A DNA stretch of 42,827 nucleotides from Kribbella catacumbae DSM 19601. GTDB lineage: Bacteria > Actinomycetota > Actinomycetes > Propionibacteriales > Kribbellaceae. The notes under the pieces were generated by a model. The model was not told where the DNA came from and searched no databases. It was given only the letters and a program-made list of their open reading frames with translations. The position numbers and the translations under genes are program-made. Below are positions 7,166-13,874 of the stretch, piece by piece. Each line of letters opens with the position of its first letter. Position 1 is the first letter of the stretch. The DNA lies in contig NZ_AQUZ01000070.1 in assembly GCF_000372465.1 (NCBI RefSeq), positions 180 to 43,006 on the forward strand, given 5' to 3'.

Positions 7166-8008
7166 TTAGAAGTCGCCGCCGCCGAAGTCGCCGCCGAAGT
7201 CGCCCCAGCCGCCGCCGTCTCCGCCGCCGAAGTCGCCATCGCCGCTGAAGTCGCCGGCGCCGCCGTCTCCGCCACCTTCACCGCCGCCGCCGTCTCCGCC
7301 TTCGAAGCCGCCGCCTGCCATGTCGCCGTAGCCGCCGCCGGCGAACATGCCGCCGAGCATGGTGCCGATGAACATGCCGGTCATCACGCCGCCGAGGGCG
7401 CCGAACATGCCCTGGGCGTACGGCGAGTAGGCCGGGCCGGCCTCCCAGTACGGGACGCGCTGCGGGCCGACCATGACCTTGCGGACGTCGGGCTCGGCGC
7501 CGGCCCGGACGCGCTCGGCGTCGGCGGCGCAGGCCGGGACCTCACGCGGTGCGCCGCCCGGGGGCGACCAGAGCACGTCTTCGACCGAGGGGCCGTGCTG
7601 CGGGTTGAAGAAGCAGGACGGGCGGCGCTGCGGCAGCGGCTCGCCGTTGACCCGGGCACGGACGCAGGTCATCGCGTACCGGCCGTCCTCGAGGATCTCG
7701 ATCACGTGCCGGATCTGCTCGGCCTCGGTGACCTGGCCGACGGCCTGCTTGGCCGACTCATAGGAGTCCAGCGCGCGCTGGTAGTCCTGCCGGGCGCCGT
7801 CGCCGAGGTCCTTGCCGACCATGTCCAGGTCGAGGTCCTGCAGCTCTTCGCCGAACTTGGTGATGTCCTCGTCGGCGGTCTTCTTGACCGACTCGAGCTC
7901 GGCCGAGCTGATCTCGTCTCGCTTTTTCGTCTGCAGTTGCGTGCGCCGGTACGAGCGGTAAGCCAGTACGGCGATCACGACGACCGCGATCAGCAGGATG
8001 ATTTCCAT
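7166..8008 (-). CDS. Membrane-anchored protein with glycine-rich tail, function unknown
   Basis: 280 residues with four parts. First is a single N-terminal membrane segment (MEIILLIAVVVIAVLAYRSYRR). Next is a charged, probably helical cytosolic region (about 25-110; AELESVKKTADEDITKFGEELQDLD). A middle region follows with RPSCFFNPQHGPSVEDVLWSPPGG, VPYWEAGPAYSPYAQGMFG and a hydrophobic glycine-rich patch. The last ~55 residues are almost only Gly, Asp, Phe and Glu (GGGDGGGWGDFGGDFGGGDF). A GAGGAAGG ribosome site lies about 6 bases before the ATG. Similar anchored proteins with Gly/Asp tails are common in actinobacteria and uncharacterised. The tail could bind metal or drive assembly; this is speculation. 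It is followed by a strong terminator. Confidence 0.7.
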   Translation of the reverse strand: MEIILLIAVVVIAVLAYRSYRRTQLQTKKRDEISSAELESVKKTADEDITKFGEELQDLDLDMVGKDLGDGARQDYQRALDSYESAKQAVGQVTEAEQIRHVIEILEDGRYAMTCVRARVNGEPLPQRRPSCFFNPQHGPSVEDVLWSPPGGAPREVPACAADAERVRAGAEPDVRKVMVGPQRVPYWEAGPAYSPYAQGMFGALGGVMTGMFIGTMLGGMFAGGGYGDMAGGGFEGGDGGGGEGGGDGGAGDFSGDGDFGGGDGGGWGDFGGDFGGGDF

Positions 8009-8092
8009 GTCGGGCCTTCCTCGACAGAGTGTTGAGTCGAGCCTACCGGCCGGGTGAAGGTGACCGAAATCTGCTGAGAACCAGCTGAGAAA

Positions 8093-8584
8093 TCAGGCCG
8101 TTCGGTCCGTCTCGTACCGCTTCCGCATCGCTTCCGAGGCGGCTGGCCCGGAGGTGAAGACGAAATCCGGCCCGTCGACCCGCCGCCCGGTGGCCCGGTC
8201 CACCACGACCGGCTCCACCTCCTCGCCGGTGCGGGCATCGACCAGGATCATCGTCCTGGCCTCGGCAGCGAGCCGCTCGTTGCCCCAAGCCGCCAGCGTG
8301 ATGATCACCGGTCGCAGCGAGCGACCGAGTTCGGTCAGCACGTACTCGTACCGCGGCGGCCTGTCCTGGTACTGCGTACGCTCCAGCAGCCCGTCATCGA
8401 CCAGCGCCTTCAATCGCGTGGTCAGCATGCTCGACGAGATCCCCAGGCTCCGCTGGAACTCGTCGAACCGCGTGTACCCGTCGAATGCGTCGTGCAGGAT
8501 CAGCAACGTCCACCACTCGCCGACCTGCCGGGCAGTCGTCGACAGCGGGCAGGACAGATCCTCAGACCGCAACCGGTTCGCCAT
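8093..8584 (-). CDS. HxlR-family winged-helix transcriptional regulator
   Basis: A 163-residue protein starting at the ATG of MANRLRSEDLSCPL; a longer in-frame start at 8689 would add 35 low-quality residues. The HxlR signature is clear: a Cys near the N-terminus (SCPLSTTARQVG), EWWTLLILHDAFDGYTRFDEFQRSLGISSSMLTTRLKAL (recognition helix), DGLLERTQYQDRPPRYEYVLTELGRSLRPVI and ALAAWGNER-type dimerisation sequence. HxlR proteins bind DNA as dimers and often respond to electrophiles or oxidants through the N-terminal Cys. The C-terminal ~55 residues (RTGEEVEPVVVDRATGRRVDGPDF) are typical of longer members. It is divergent from the amidase gene, with 144 bases shared between the starts. Confidence 0.85.
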   Translation of the reverse strand: MANRLRSEDLSCPLSTTARQVGEWWTLLILHDAFDGYTRFDEFQRSLGISSSMLTTRLKALVDDGLLERTQYQDRPPRYEYVLTELGRSLRPVIITLAAWGNERLAAEARTMILVDARTGEEVEPVVVDRATGRRVDGPDFVFTSGPAASEAMRKRYETDRTA

Positions 8585-8728
8585 GCCCACACCCCAACGT
8601 CGCTTCGATTTCAGAAGTAAGCCTAGCAACCCGGCGACGGCGCCACGCAGGGTGACGAAATGCGGAGTTGGCGAACACGCAGTGCGCATAATCGATTACT
8701 GCTGTTCCGTCTAGCAGAGGGCTGTCCG

Positions 8729-10324
8729 ATGAGCAAGACCTTCTCACCCCGACTGGCGTTGACCGCGGTGACAGGCCTCGCCCTGTTCGTACCGCTCGCG
8801 CCCCTGCCCGCGCATCCAGCACACCTCGAGACAACCGCCGACGAGACGACGACCGCCGACCCCGACTACGTCGAACTTCCTTTGCAGCAAGCCGGCCAGT
8901 ACTCGACCGCCGAAGCCCAGCAGACCAAACCCTTCGGCCTGGTCGGTGTCACCTGGCCCTATCGCGCGAACTCGGCCCCGGTCGAGGTCAAGGTCCGCGT
9001 ACTGCGGAACGGCCAGTGGTCCGCCTGGGAACGCCTGACGGTCGAAGACGAGCATGGACCTGCGACCTCCGAAGGCAACGAACGCTCCGGCACCGAGCCG
9101 CTCTGGGTCGGCGACGCGAACGGCATCCAGGCAGCCCTGACCACCCGCGACGGTACGACGGTCCGCGACGCCAAGGTCGCTCTGATCAACCCCGGCGTGA
9201 TGGCGACCGACGCCGAGCCGCCGACGGTCCAGGATCCGATCCAAGTGGAGGGCAGCCGAGCGCCGTACCCGATGCCGGCGATGGTGAGCAGACGCGCCTG
9301 GGGTGCCGACGAACGGCTCCGCGCGCACAACGGCAAGAGCTGCTTGCGGCCGAAGTACACCGGCACCGTGCAGGCCGCCTTCGTCCACCACACCGCCGAT
9401 CGCAACAACTACACGCGGGCGCAGGTGCCGGCGATGGTCCGCAGCATGTACGCGTACCACGTGAAGAGCCGTGGCTGGTGCGACCTTGGCTACAACTTCC
9501 TCGTCGACCGCTTCGGTCGTGCCTTCGAGGGCCGGTACGGCGGTGCGCAGCTGCCCGTCCTCGGCGCGCACACCGGTGCCTTCAATGCCAACTCGTTCGG
9601 CGTCTCGCTGATCGGCAACTTCGACAAGGTGGCGCCGGCCAAGCCGATGCTGGAGACGACGGCCCGGATTATCGCGTGGAAAATGGACGCGAACTATCGG
9701 TCGCCGTTGGCAACGATCGTGCTGGAAGGCAGCAAGCTGCACACTGTCTCCGGTCACCGTGACACCAAGGCGACCGCCTGCCCGGGCAAGAACCTGTACT
9801 CCAAACTTGGTTGGCTGAAGCAACGAATCAACATCTTGATGGGCAAGAGCGTCTCGACCGAGATCTACCGGTTCGCCAAGACGCTCGGCGGATTCCGGGT
9901 GACGGGGCAACCATTCTGGGGTGAGCACCGGACCAGGACCGGTCGCGCCACCTACTTCAGCGCGCGGGACATCTACTGGTCCACCGCCAGCGGGGCGCAC
10001 TCGGTGACCGGTCTGTTCCGGACCCGCTATCGCCAGCTCGGTCCGGACGGCCTGCTCGGCCTGCCGACCAGCGAGTACCGGCTGGGACGCGCGAGCAGCA
10101 AGGTGCAGTCGTTCCAGAACGGCGGCCTCTACTGGTCGAAGCGCACCGGCATGCGACCGGTCGCCGGGATGATCCACCGCAAGTACGTCACGCTCGGCGC
10201 GGAGCGGTCGCGCGTCGGCCTGCCGACCACGGACATGTACAAGGTGAAGGGCGGCCTGCGACAGAAGTTCCAGCGCGGCACGCTCACCTTCAACAACCGC
10301 CAGCACAAGGTGTACGTCTCATGA
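8729..10324 (+). CDS. Secreted N-acetylmuramoyl-L-alanine amidase (PGRP type) with LGFP repeats
   Basis: 531 residues from ATG 8729, preferred because it begins directly with a signal peptide (MSKTFSPRLALTAVTGLALFVPLAPLPAHPAH). A beta-rich region (about 40-170) precedes an Amidase_2/PGRP domain (about 185-370): VSRRAWGADERLR, FVHHTADRNNY, YNFLVDRFGRAFEGRYGG, VSLIGNF and SGHRDTKATACPG. The zinc ligands are His220 (or His221), His343 and Cys351, all present, so it should cleave the bond between N-acetylmuramic acid and L-alanine of peptidoglycan. The C-terminus has LGFP-type repeats (FRTRYRQLGPDGLLGLPTSEY, HRKYVTLGAERSRVGLPT), known from actinobacterial envelope proteins and thought to hold them at the wall. 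The stop overlaps the next start (ATGA), so it is coupled to the SpoIID-domain gene. Confidence 0.9.
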   Translation: MSKTFSPRLALTAVTGLALFVPLAPLPAHPAHLETTADETTTADPDYVELPLQQAGQYSTAEAQQTKPFGLVGVTWPYRANSAPVEVKVRVLRNGQWSAWERLTVEDEHGPATSEGNERSGTEPLWVGDANGIQAALTTRDGTTVRDAKVALINPGVMATDAEPPTVQDPIQVEGSRAPYPMPAMVSRRAWGADERLRAHNGKSCLRPKYTGTVQAAFVHHTADRNNYTRAQVPAMVRSMYAYHVKSRGWCDLGYNFLVDRFGRAFEGRYGGAQLPVLGAHTGAFNANSFGVSLIGNFDKVAPAKPMLETTARIIAWKMDANYRSPLATIVLEGSKLHTVSGHRDTKATACPGKNLYSKLGWLKQRINILMGKSVSTEIYRFAKTLGGFRVTGQPFWGEHRTRTGRATYFSARDIYWSTASGAHSVTGLFRTRYRQLGPDGLLGLPTSEYRLGRASSKVQSFQNGGLYWSKRTGMRPVAGMIHRKYVTLGAERSRVGLPTTDMYKVKGGLRQKFQRGTLTFNNRQHKVYVS

Positions 10325-11535
10325 GGCGAATGATCGTTGCCATAGTCATCAGCTCGACGTTGCTGAGTGCAACGGCCGAAGCCATGACTCCACCCGAGCC
10401 GGAGGTTGCACAGACAGTCACGGGTCGAGGCTTCGGCCACGGTCGAGGCATGTCGCAGTACGGCGCTCAGGGTGCGGCGCTGGCCGGCAAGTCGGCCAAG
10501 GCCATCCTGGACTTCTACTACCCCGGTACGACGGTGGGCAAGGCGACTGGAAGCATCCGGGTCCGCATCACCGCCGACACCACCGACGGCATCCGCGTCA
10601 AAGCAGCCAACAAATTAAGGCTTCGCGACCTCAAGGCAGGCAAGCTCTACACGTTGCCTACAGCATCGACCCGGAACCAGTGGTCGATCGACCCGTACGG
10701 CGAACGCGGTGCCAAAGTCAGCTCGTACGACGCCACGAAAAAGACCTGGACGCTCTGGAAGACCCTGACCGGCATGGGCCAGTTCGAAGGGCCGACGGTC
10801 ATCTCCCTGATCCTGCCCAGCGGAGCCGTCCTGCGTTATCGCGGCGTACTCCGCTCGGCGGATCTGTCCGGAGCCCACTTCGACACGATCAACGTGCTGT
10901 CGCTGGAGCACTACCTGCGTGGCGTGGTTCCCCGCGAAGCCGTGACGAGCTGGCGACCGGCCGCACTCCAGGTCCAATCGGTTGCCGCGCGCACCTATTC
11001 GGTCTTCCACCGAAACCGGGCCGCCAAGCGCGTCTACGACCTCTGCGACACCACCTCTTGCCAGGTGTACGGCGGATTCGACTCGGAGAAGCCGACGACC
11101 AACGCGGCGATCGCGGCCACGGCCGGCCAGATCCGCCTCTACAAGGGCAAGCCGATCATGGCGGAGTTCTCCTCCTCCAACGGCGGCGCGACGGCCACCG
11201 GCGATACGCCGTACCAGTTGATGAAGGTGGATGGCTGGGACGCCTACCCGGGCAACAAGAACCCGAACGTCGCCTGGACGGTGACCAGGACGAGTTCGCA
11301 GTTCCGGGCGGCGTTCGGTGTCGGCTCCCTGCGCAGCCTGCGGGTCACCCGCCGGACCGGCGTCGGTCCGGCCGGTGGGCGGGTGCTGACGGTCGAGGCG
11401 ATCGGGTCGAGAGGCCGGGCCGTGCTTACCGGCGACCAGGTCCGCCTGCGCCTGCGCCTCAAGTCCGCCTGGTTCGGGTTCGCGGGTGTACAGCCGCTTG
11501 ATATATCAACACAGAATCAACCGGGATCACGTTGA
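10321..11535 (+). CDS. Secreted SpoIID/LytB-domain protein
   Basis: 404 residues with a short signal peptide (MRRMIVAIVISSTLLSATAEA). The SpoIID/LytB domain shows its markers: GRGFGHGRGMSQYGAQGAALAGKSAKAILDFYYPGT at the N-terminus, LSLEHYLRGVVPREAVTSW, ALQVQSVAARTYS, CQVYGG and AEFSSSNGG. Characterised SpoIID is a lytic transglycosylase acting on peptidoglycan lacking stem peptides. The upstream coupled gene encodes an amidase that makes such naked glycan, so a joint wall-remodelling role is a reasonable inference. Many non-endospore-forming actinobacteria carry this family. A 12-bp palindrome lies within its last codons at 11498-11509. Confidence 0.88.
   Translation: MRRMIVAIVISSTLLSATAEAMTPPEPEVAQTVTGRGFGHGRGMSQYGAQGAALAGKSAKAILDFYYPGTTVGKATGSIRVRITADTTDGIRVKAANKLRLRDLKAGKLYTLPTASTRNQWSIDPYGERGAKVSSYDATKKTWTLWKTLTGMGQFEGPTVISLILPSGAVLRYRGVLRSADLSGAHFDTINVLSLEHYLRGVVPREAVTSWRPAALQVQSVAARTYSVFHRNRAAKRVYDLCDTTSCQVYGGFDSEKPTTNAAIAATAGQIRLYKGKPIMAEFSSSNGGATATGDTPYQLMKVDGWDAYPGNKNPNVAWTVTRTSSQFRAAFGVGSLRSLRVTRRTGVGPAGGRVLTVEAIGSRGRAVLTGDQVRLRLRLKSAWFGFAGVQPLDISTQNQPGSR
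11498..11509. promoter_or_regulatory. AT-rich palindrome TTGATATATCAA
   Basis: A perfect 12-bp dyad in the 3' end of the SpoIID-domain gene. A near copy (TTGGTATATCAA, 11627-11638) lies 129 bases downstream inside the first codons of the GH76 gene. Such AT-rich sequence is rare in this GC-rich DNA. The pair brackets the GH76 promoter region and may be operators for one regulator. Confidence 0.45.
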
Positions 11536-11570
11536 GGCATTGACGGCGAAACCCCTGGCCAGCTAGAACA

Positions 11571-11584
11571 TGACATCGATGTCA
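11571..11584. promoter_or_regulatory. Perfect palindrome TGACATCGATGTCA upstream of GH76 gene
   Basis: A 14-bp perfect dyad, 30 bases before the GH76 start and just ahead of its ribosome site. Its form (even dyad with central CG) is that of LacI-family operators controlling sugar-use genes in actinobacteria. The assignment to LacI type is inference; no regulator is encoded nearby. Confidence 0.55.
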
Positions 11585-11613
11585 ATCGCTGCCGCCCCAG
11601 GAGGAGCAGGTCG

Positions 11614-12792
11614 ATGCGCAGAAAATTTGGTATATCAACTCAACGGATCACCGGCGGGTTGCTCGCGGTCGGGATGCTGGCCGCGCTGCACACCCCAGCT
11701 GCCAACGCGAAGGCCGAGGCCGTGACCGGCGGCCAAGCGGCGACGCGCGCCCAGGCGTCGTACCAGGCGCTGAACAAGTACTTCGAGACCGGGCAACCGC
11801 AAGGGCTGCTGCTGGAGGAGTACCCCAACACCCACTCGAACCCGTACTCCTACATCTGGCCGTACTCGCAGGCCGCGATCGCCGCCGAGAACCTGGCCGG
11901 CATCCCCGGTTCCGGGCGCAAGGCCGACAAGGAGGCCCAGCGCCGGCTGGACGCGTACGAGCTCTACTGGAACGCGACCACCACCCCGAAGGGCTACGAC
12001 TCATACCTGCGGCCGCCGCTCGGCCAGGGTGGCGACAAGTTCTACGATGACAACGAGTGGATCGGCCTGCAGCTGATCCAGCACTACCAGCGGACTGGTG
12101 ACCGCTCGTCGCTCGCGCGGGCGAAGGAGATCTTCGCGCTCGTCGTCCACGGCTGGGACACCGACCCGGCGCACCCGTGCGCGGGTGGCGTCTTCTGGAC
12201 CCAGGCGCCGTGGAGCCAGGACCGCAACACGGTGTCGAACGGCCCGGGTGCCGAGCTCGGCGCGCATCTGTACCTGCTGACGCGTGACAAGTCGTTCCTG
12301 ACCTGGGCGAAGAAGATGTACGACTGGACGCAGAAGTGCATGCTCGCCCCGAACGGTCTGTACTGGGACCACATCGACCTGGCCGGCACGGTCGAGAAGA
12401 CCCAGTGGAGCTACAACCAGGGCGTCATGCTCGGTGCCGGAGCCTTGTTGTACAAGGCAACGCACGACCAGAAGTACCTCAAGGACGCCAAGGCGCTGGC
12501 GAAGGCGTCACTGGCCTTCTACGGCACCGAGGACCGGCTGTGGAAGCAGCCGACCAGGTTCAACGCGATCTACTTCAAGAACCTGCTGATCCTCGACTCG
12601 GTGGCGCACGACCGGAGCTACACCAAGGTCATGCAGGCCTACTCCGACCGGGCATGGAAAGAGGCCCGCGATCCTGCCACGGGCCTCTTCCACTTCGTCG
12701 ACGGTCCGGTCCAGTTGCTGGAGCAGTCCGGCATGGTCCAGATCGACGCCTTGCTGGCCTGGCCGCGCAGCAAGTACGGCGACCTGGCGTAG
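11614..12792 (+). CDS. Secreted glycoside hydrolase family 76 (endo-alpha-1,6-mannanase type)
   Basis: 392 residues with an AGGAGGAG-type ribosome site about 10 bases upstream and a signal peptide (ending near LHTPAANAKA). The (alpha/alpha)6 barrel family GH76 is recognised from SYIWPYSQAAIAAENLAG, KFYDDNEWIGLQLIQ, GGVFWTQ, NGPGAELGAHLY, WSYNQGVMLGAGALLY and NAIYFKNLL. The adjacent acids Asp145-Asp146 in YDDNEW are the catalytic pair of the family. GH76 enzymes cut alpha-1,6-linked mannan, such as fungal wall mannan or mycobacterial-type lipomannan backbones. Three palindromes (11498, 11571, 11627) flank or overlap the promoter region, suggesting substrate control. It ends 6 bases from the convergent cyclophilin gene. 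Confidence 0.88.
   Translation: MRRKFGISTQRITGGLLAVGMLAALHTPAANAKAEAVTGGQAATRAQASYQALNKYFETGQPQGLLLEEYPNTHSNPYSYIWPYSQAAIAAENLAGIPGSGRKADKEAQRRLDAYELYWNATTTPKGYDSYLRPPLGQGGDKFYDDNEWIGLQLIQHYQRTGDRSSLARAKEIFALVVHGWDTDPAHPCAGGVFWTQAPWSQDRNTVSNGPGAELGAHLYLLTRDKSFLTWAKKMYDWTQKCMLAPNGLYWDHIDLAGTVEKTQWSYNQGVMLGAGALLYKATHDQKYLKDAKALAKASLAFYGTEDRLWKQPTRFNAIYFKNLLILDSVAHDRSYTKVMQAYSDRAWKEARDPATGLFHFVDGPVQLLEQSGMVQIDALLAWPRSKYGDLA
11627..11638. promoter_or_regulatory. Second AT-rich near-palindrome TTGGTATATCAA
   Basis: Differs by one base from the perfect dyad at 11498-11509. It lies in codons 5-9 of the GH76 gene, downstream of its start. Two such sites on either side of a promoter are compatible with repression by DNA looping or road-blocking; this is inference. 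Confidence 0.4.
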
Positions 12793-12798
12793 TACGAG

Positions 12799-13662
12799 CT
12801 AGCTGGCCGCGGTCGCGGTCTTGATCTCGACCGGGGTGGCGGGCTTGCCGTCGGTAGGCCCGCCCTCCGGGATCACGCCCGCGTTCGCGACCTTGTCGAT
12901 CAGCTCGAGGCCGGCCTTGTCGACCGTGCCGAACGCCGTGTACGCCGGAGTCAGGCCGGACGCGTCGCCGTACACGATGAAGAACTGGCTGCCGTTGGTG
13001 TTGGGGCCCGAGTTCGCCATCGCGAGGATGCCGCGCCCGTACTTGAGCTCGGGGTACACCTCGTCCTTGAAGCTGTAGCCGGGGCCGCCGCTGCCGCTGG
13101 CGCTCGGGTCGCCGCACTGCAGGACCTGCAGGCCTGTGCCGACGGTCAGCCGGTGGCACTTGGTGTTGTCGAAGTACTTCTGCCCGACCAGGCTGAGGAA
13201 GCTCTTCACCGTGCACGGCGCCAGTGCGCTGTCCAGGGTCAGGTGCAGGTCGCCGACCGACGTGTTGAGCGTGACCGGTTTGGTGCCGCTGGCCTTGACC
13301 TTGCCGTTGGCCGGCGCGTCGGCCTTCTTGCTGGCCGGCTGCCCAGACTTGGTGTAGCTGCAGTCCACCTCTGCCGCCAGCGGCTTCGGCCGCTTCGGCG
13401 GTGCGGCGATCGCGGTCGGGATCGACTGCGGCTTGTTCTCCGCGCCGCTCGGTGCCGACGGTGTGTCGGACGCCGCCGGAGTGTCGTTGCCGGTGTTCTT
13501 GGCGACGACCACGAAGACACCCGCGATCACCGCGACCACCGCCGCGATCGACGTGATGGTGATCGCCAGCATCCGGCGCTGCTTGGCGCGTTCAGCTTGC
13601 CGCTCGGCCTGACGCTGCGCCTTCCGCTGAGCCAGCTGATGCTCGTGGGTCTTCCTGGACAT
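12799..13662 (-). CDS. Extracytoplasmic cyclophilin-type peptidyl-prolyl isomerase
   Basis: 287 residues. A basic, Gln/Arg-rich cytosolic head (QRKAQRQAERQAERAKQRR) is followed by one membrane segment (about 32-54), a Ser/Pro/Thr-rich linker, and a cyclophilin domain from about 115. The domain shows TSVGDLHLTLDSALAPCTVKSFLSL, FDNTKCHRLT, LQCGDPSASGSGGPGYSFKDE, GRGILAMANSGPNTNGSQFFI and AYTAFGTVDKAGLELIDKV. Conserved cyclophilin positions are present, including the His-Arg of FDNTKCHR and NGSQFFI; the family's QGGD is replaced by QCGD. It is predicted to speed proline isomerisation during folding of exported proteins. It is followed by a converging gene and preceded by a long inverted repeat (13760-13846). 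Confidence 0.88.
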   Translation of the reverse strand: MSRKTHEHQLAQRKAQRQAERQAERAKQRRMLAITITSIAAVVAVIAGVFVVVAKNTGNDTPAASDTPSAPSGAENKPQSIPTAIAAPPKRPKPLAAEVDCSYTKSGQPASKKADAPANGKVKASGTKPVTLNTSVGDLHLTLDSALAPCTVKSFLSLVGQKYFDNTKCHRLTVGTGLQVLQCGDPSASGSGGPGYSFKDEVYPELKYGRGILAMANSGPNTNGSQFFIVYGDASGLTPAYTAFGTVDKAGLELIDKVANAGVIPEGGPTDGKPATPVEIKTATAAS

Positions 13663-13759
13663 GCAGAGTTCTCCTCACACCTCGCGGCAATCCTGCAGGG
13701 AAGCTACCGCCAAACCCTGAGAAACGCCTGTGTATCGCCGTGTCGCACGCCCCCACCCA

Positions 13760-13846
13760 GTGTTCATTCGCCCTCTTTTCACCCTTCTGGTAGCGGCGGC
13801 TCGCCGAAGAACCGCCGCCAAGGGTGAAAAGAGGGCGAATGAACAC
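13760..13846. repeat. 27-bp perfect inverted repeat, long hairpin
   Basis: Arms 13760-13786 and 13820-13846 are exact reverse complements (27 of 27). They are separated by 33 bases that contain a further GCGGCGG/CCGCCGC pair, and outside the arms C-rich and G-rich flanks extend the pairing. It lies between the end of the acyl-CoA carboxylase gene (stop at 13875) and the start of the cyclophilin gene (13662), both on the minus strand. The minus strand has no T-run after the stem. It may stop transcription from upstream, protect an RNA end, or be a small repeat element. Confidence 0.8.
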
Positions 13847-13874
13847 AAAGGTTTGGGGGAGCCTTTGGGGAGGG

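Noticed and set aside
8689..8698. TAATCGATTA palindrome between the HxlR and amidase genes as an operator
   Set aside because: Only 10 bp, no second copy, and HxlR sites are not known to have this form; too weak to list.
12659..12689. Hairpin AAGAGGCCCG/CGGGCCTCTT as terminator of the cyclophilin gene
   Set aside because: It lies within conserved GH76 codons (EARDPATGLF) more than 100 bases past the cyclophilin stop; coincidence of codons is as likely.
13760..13786. Clear PhoP (Pho-box) site
   Set aside because: One unit (GTTCATTCGCC) is close to the consensus but the next 11 bases match poorly, so it is kept only as a possibility within the inverted-repeat finding.
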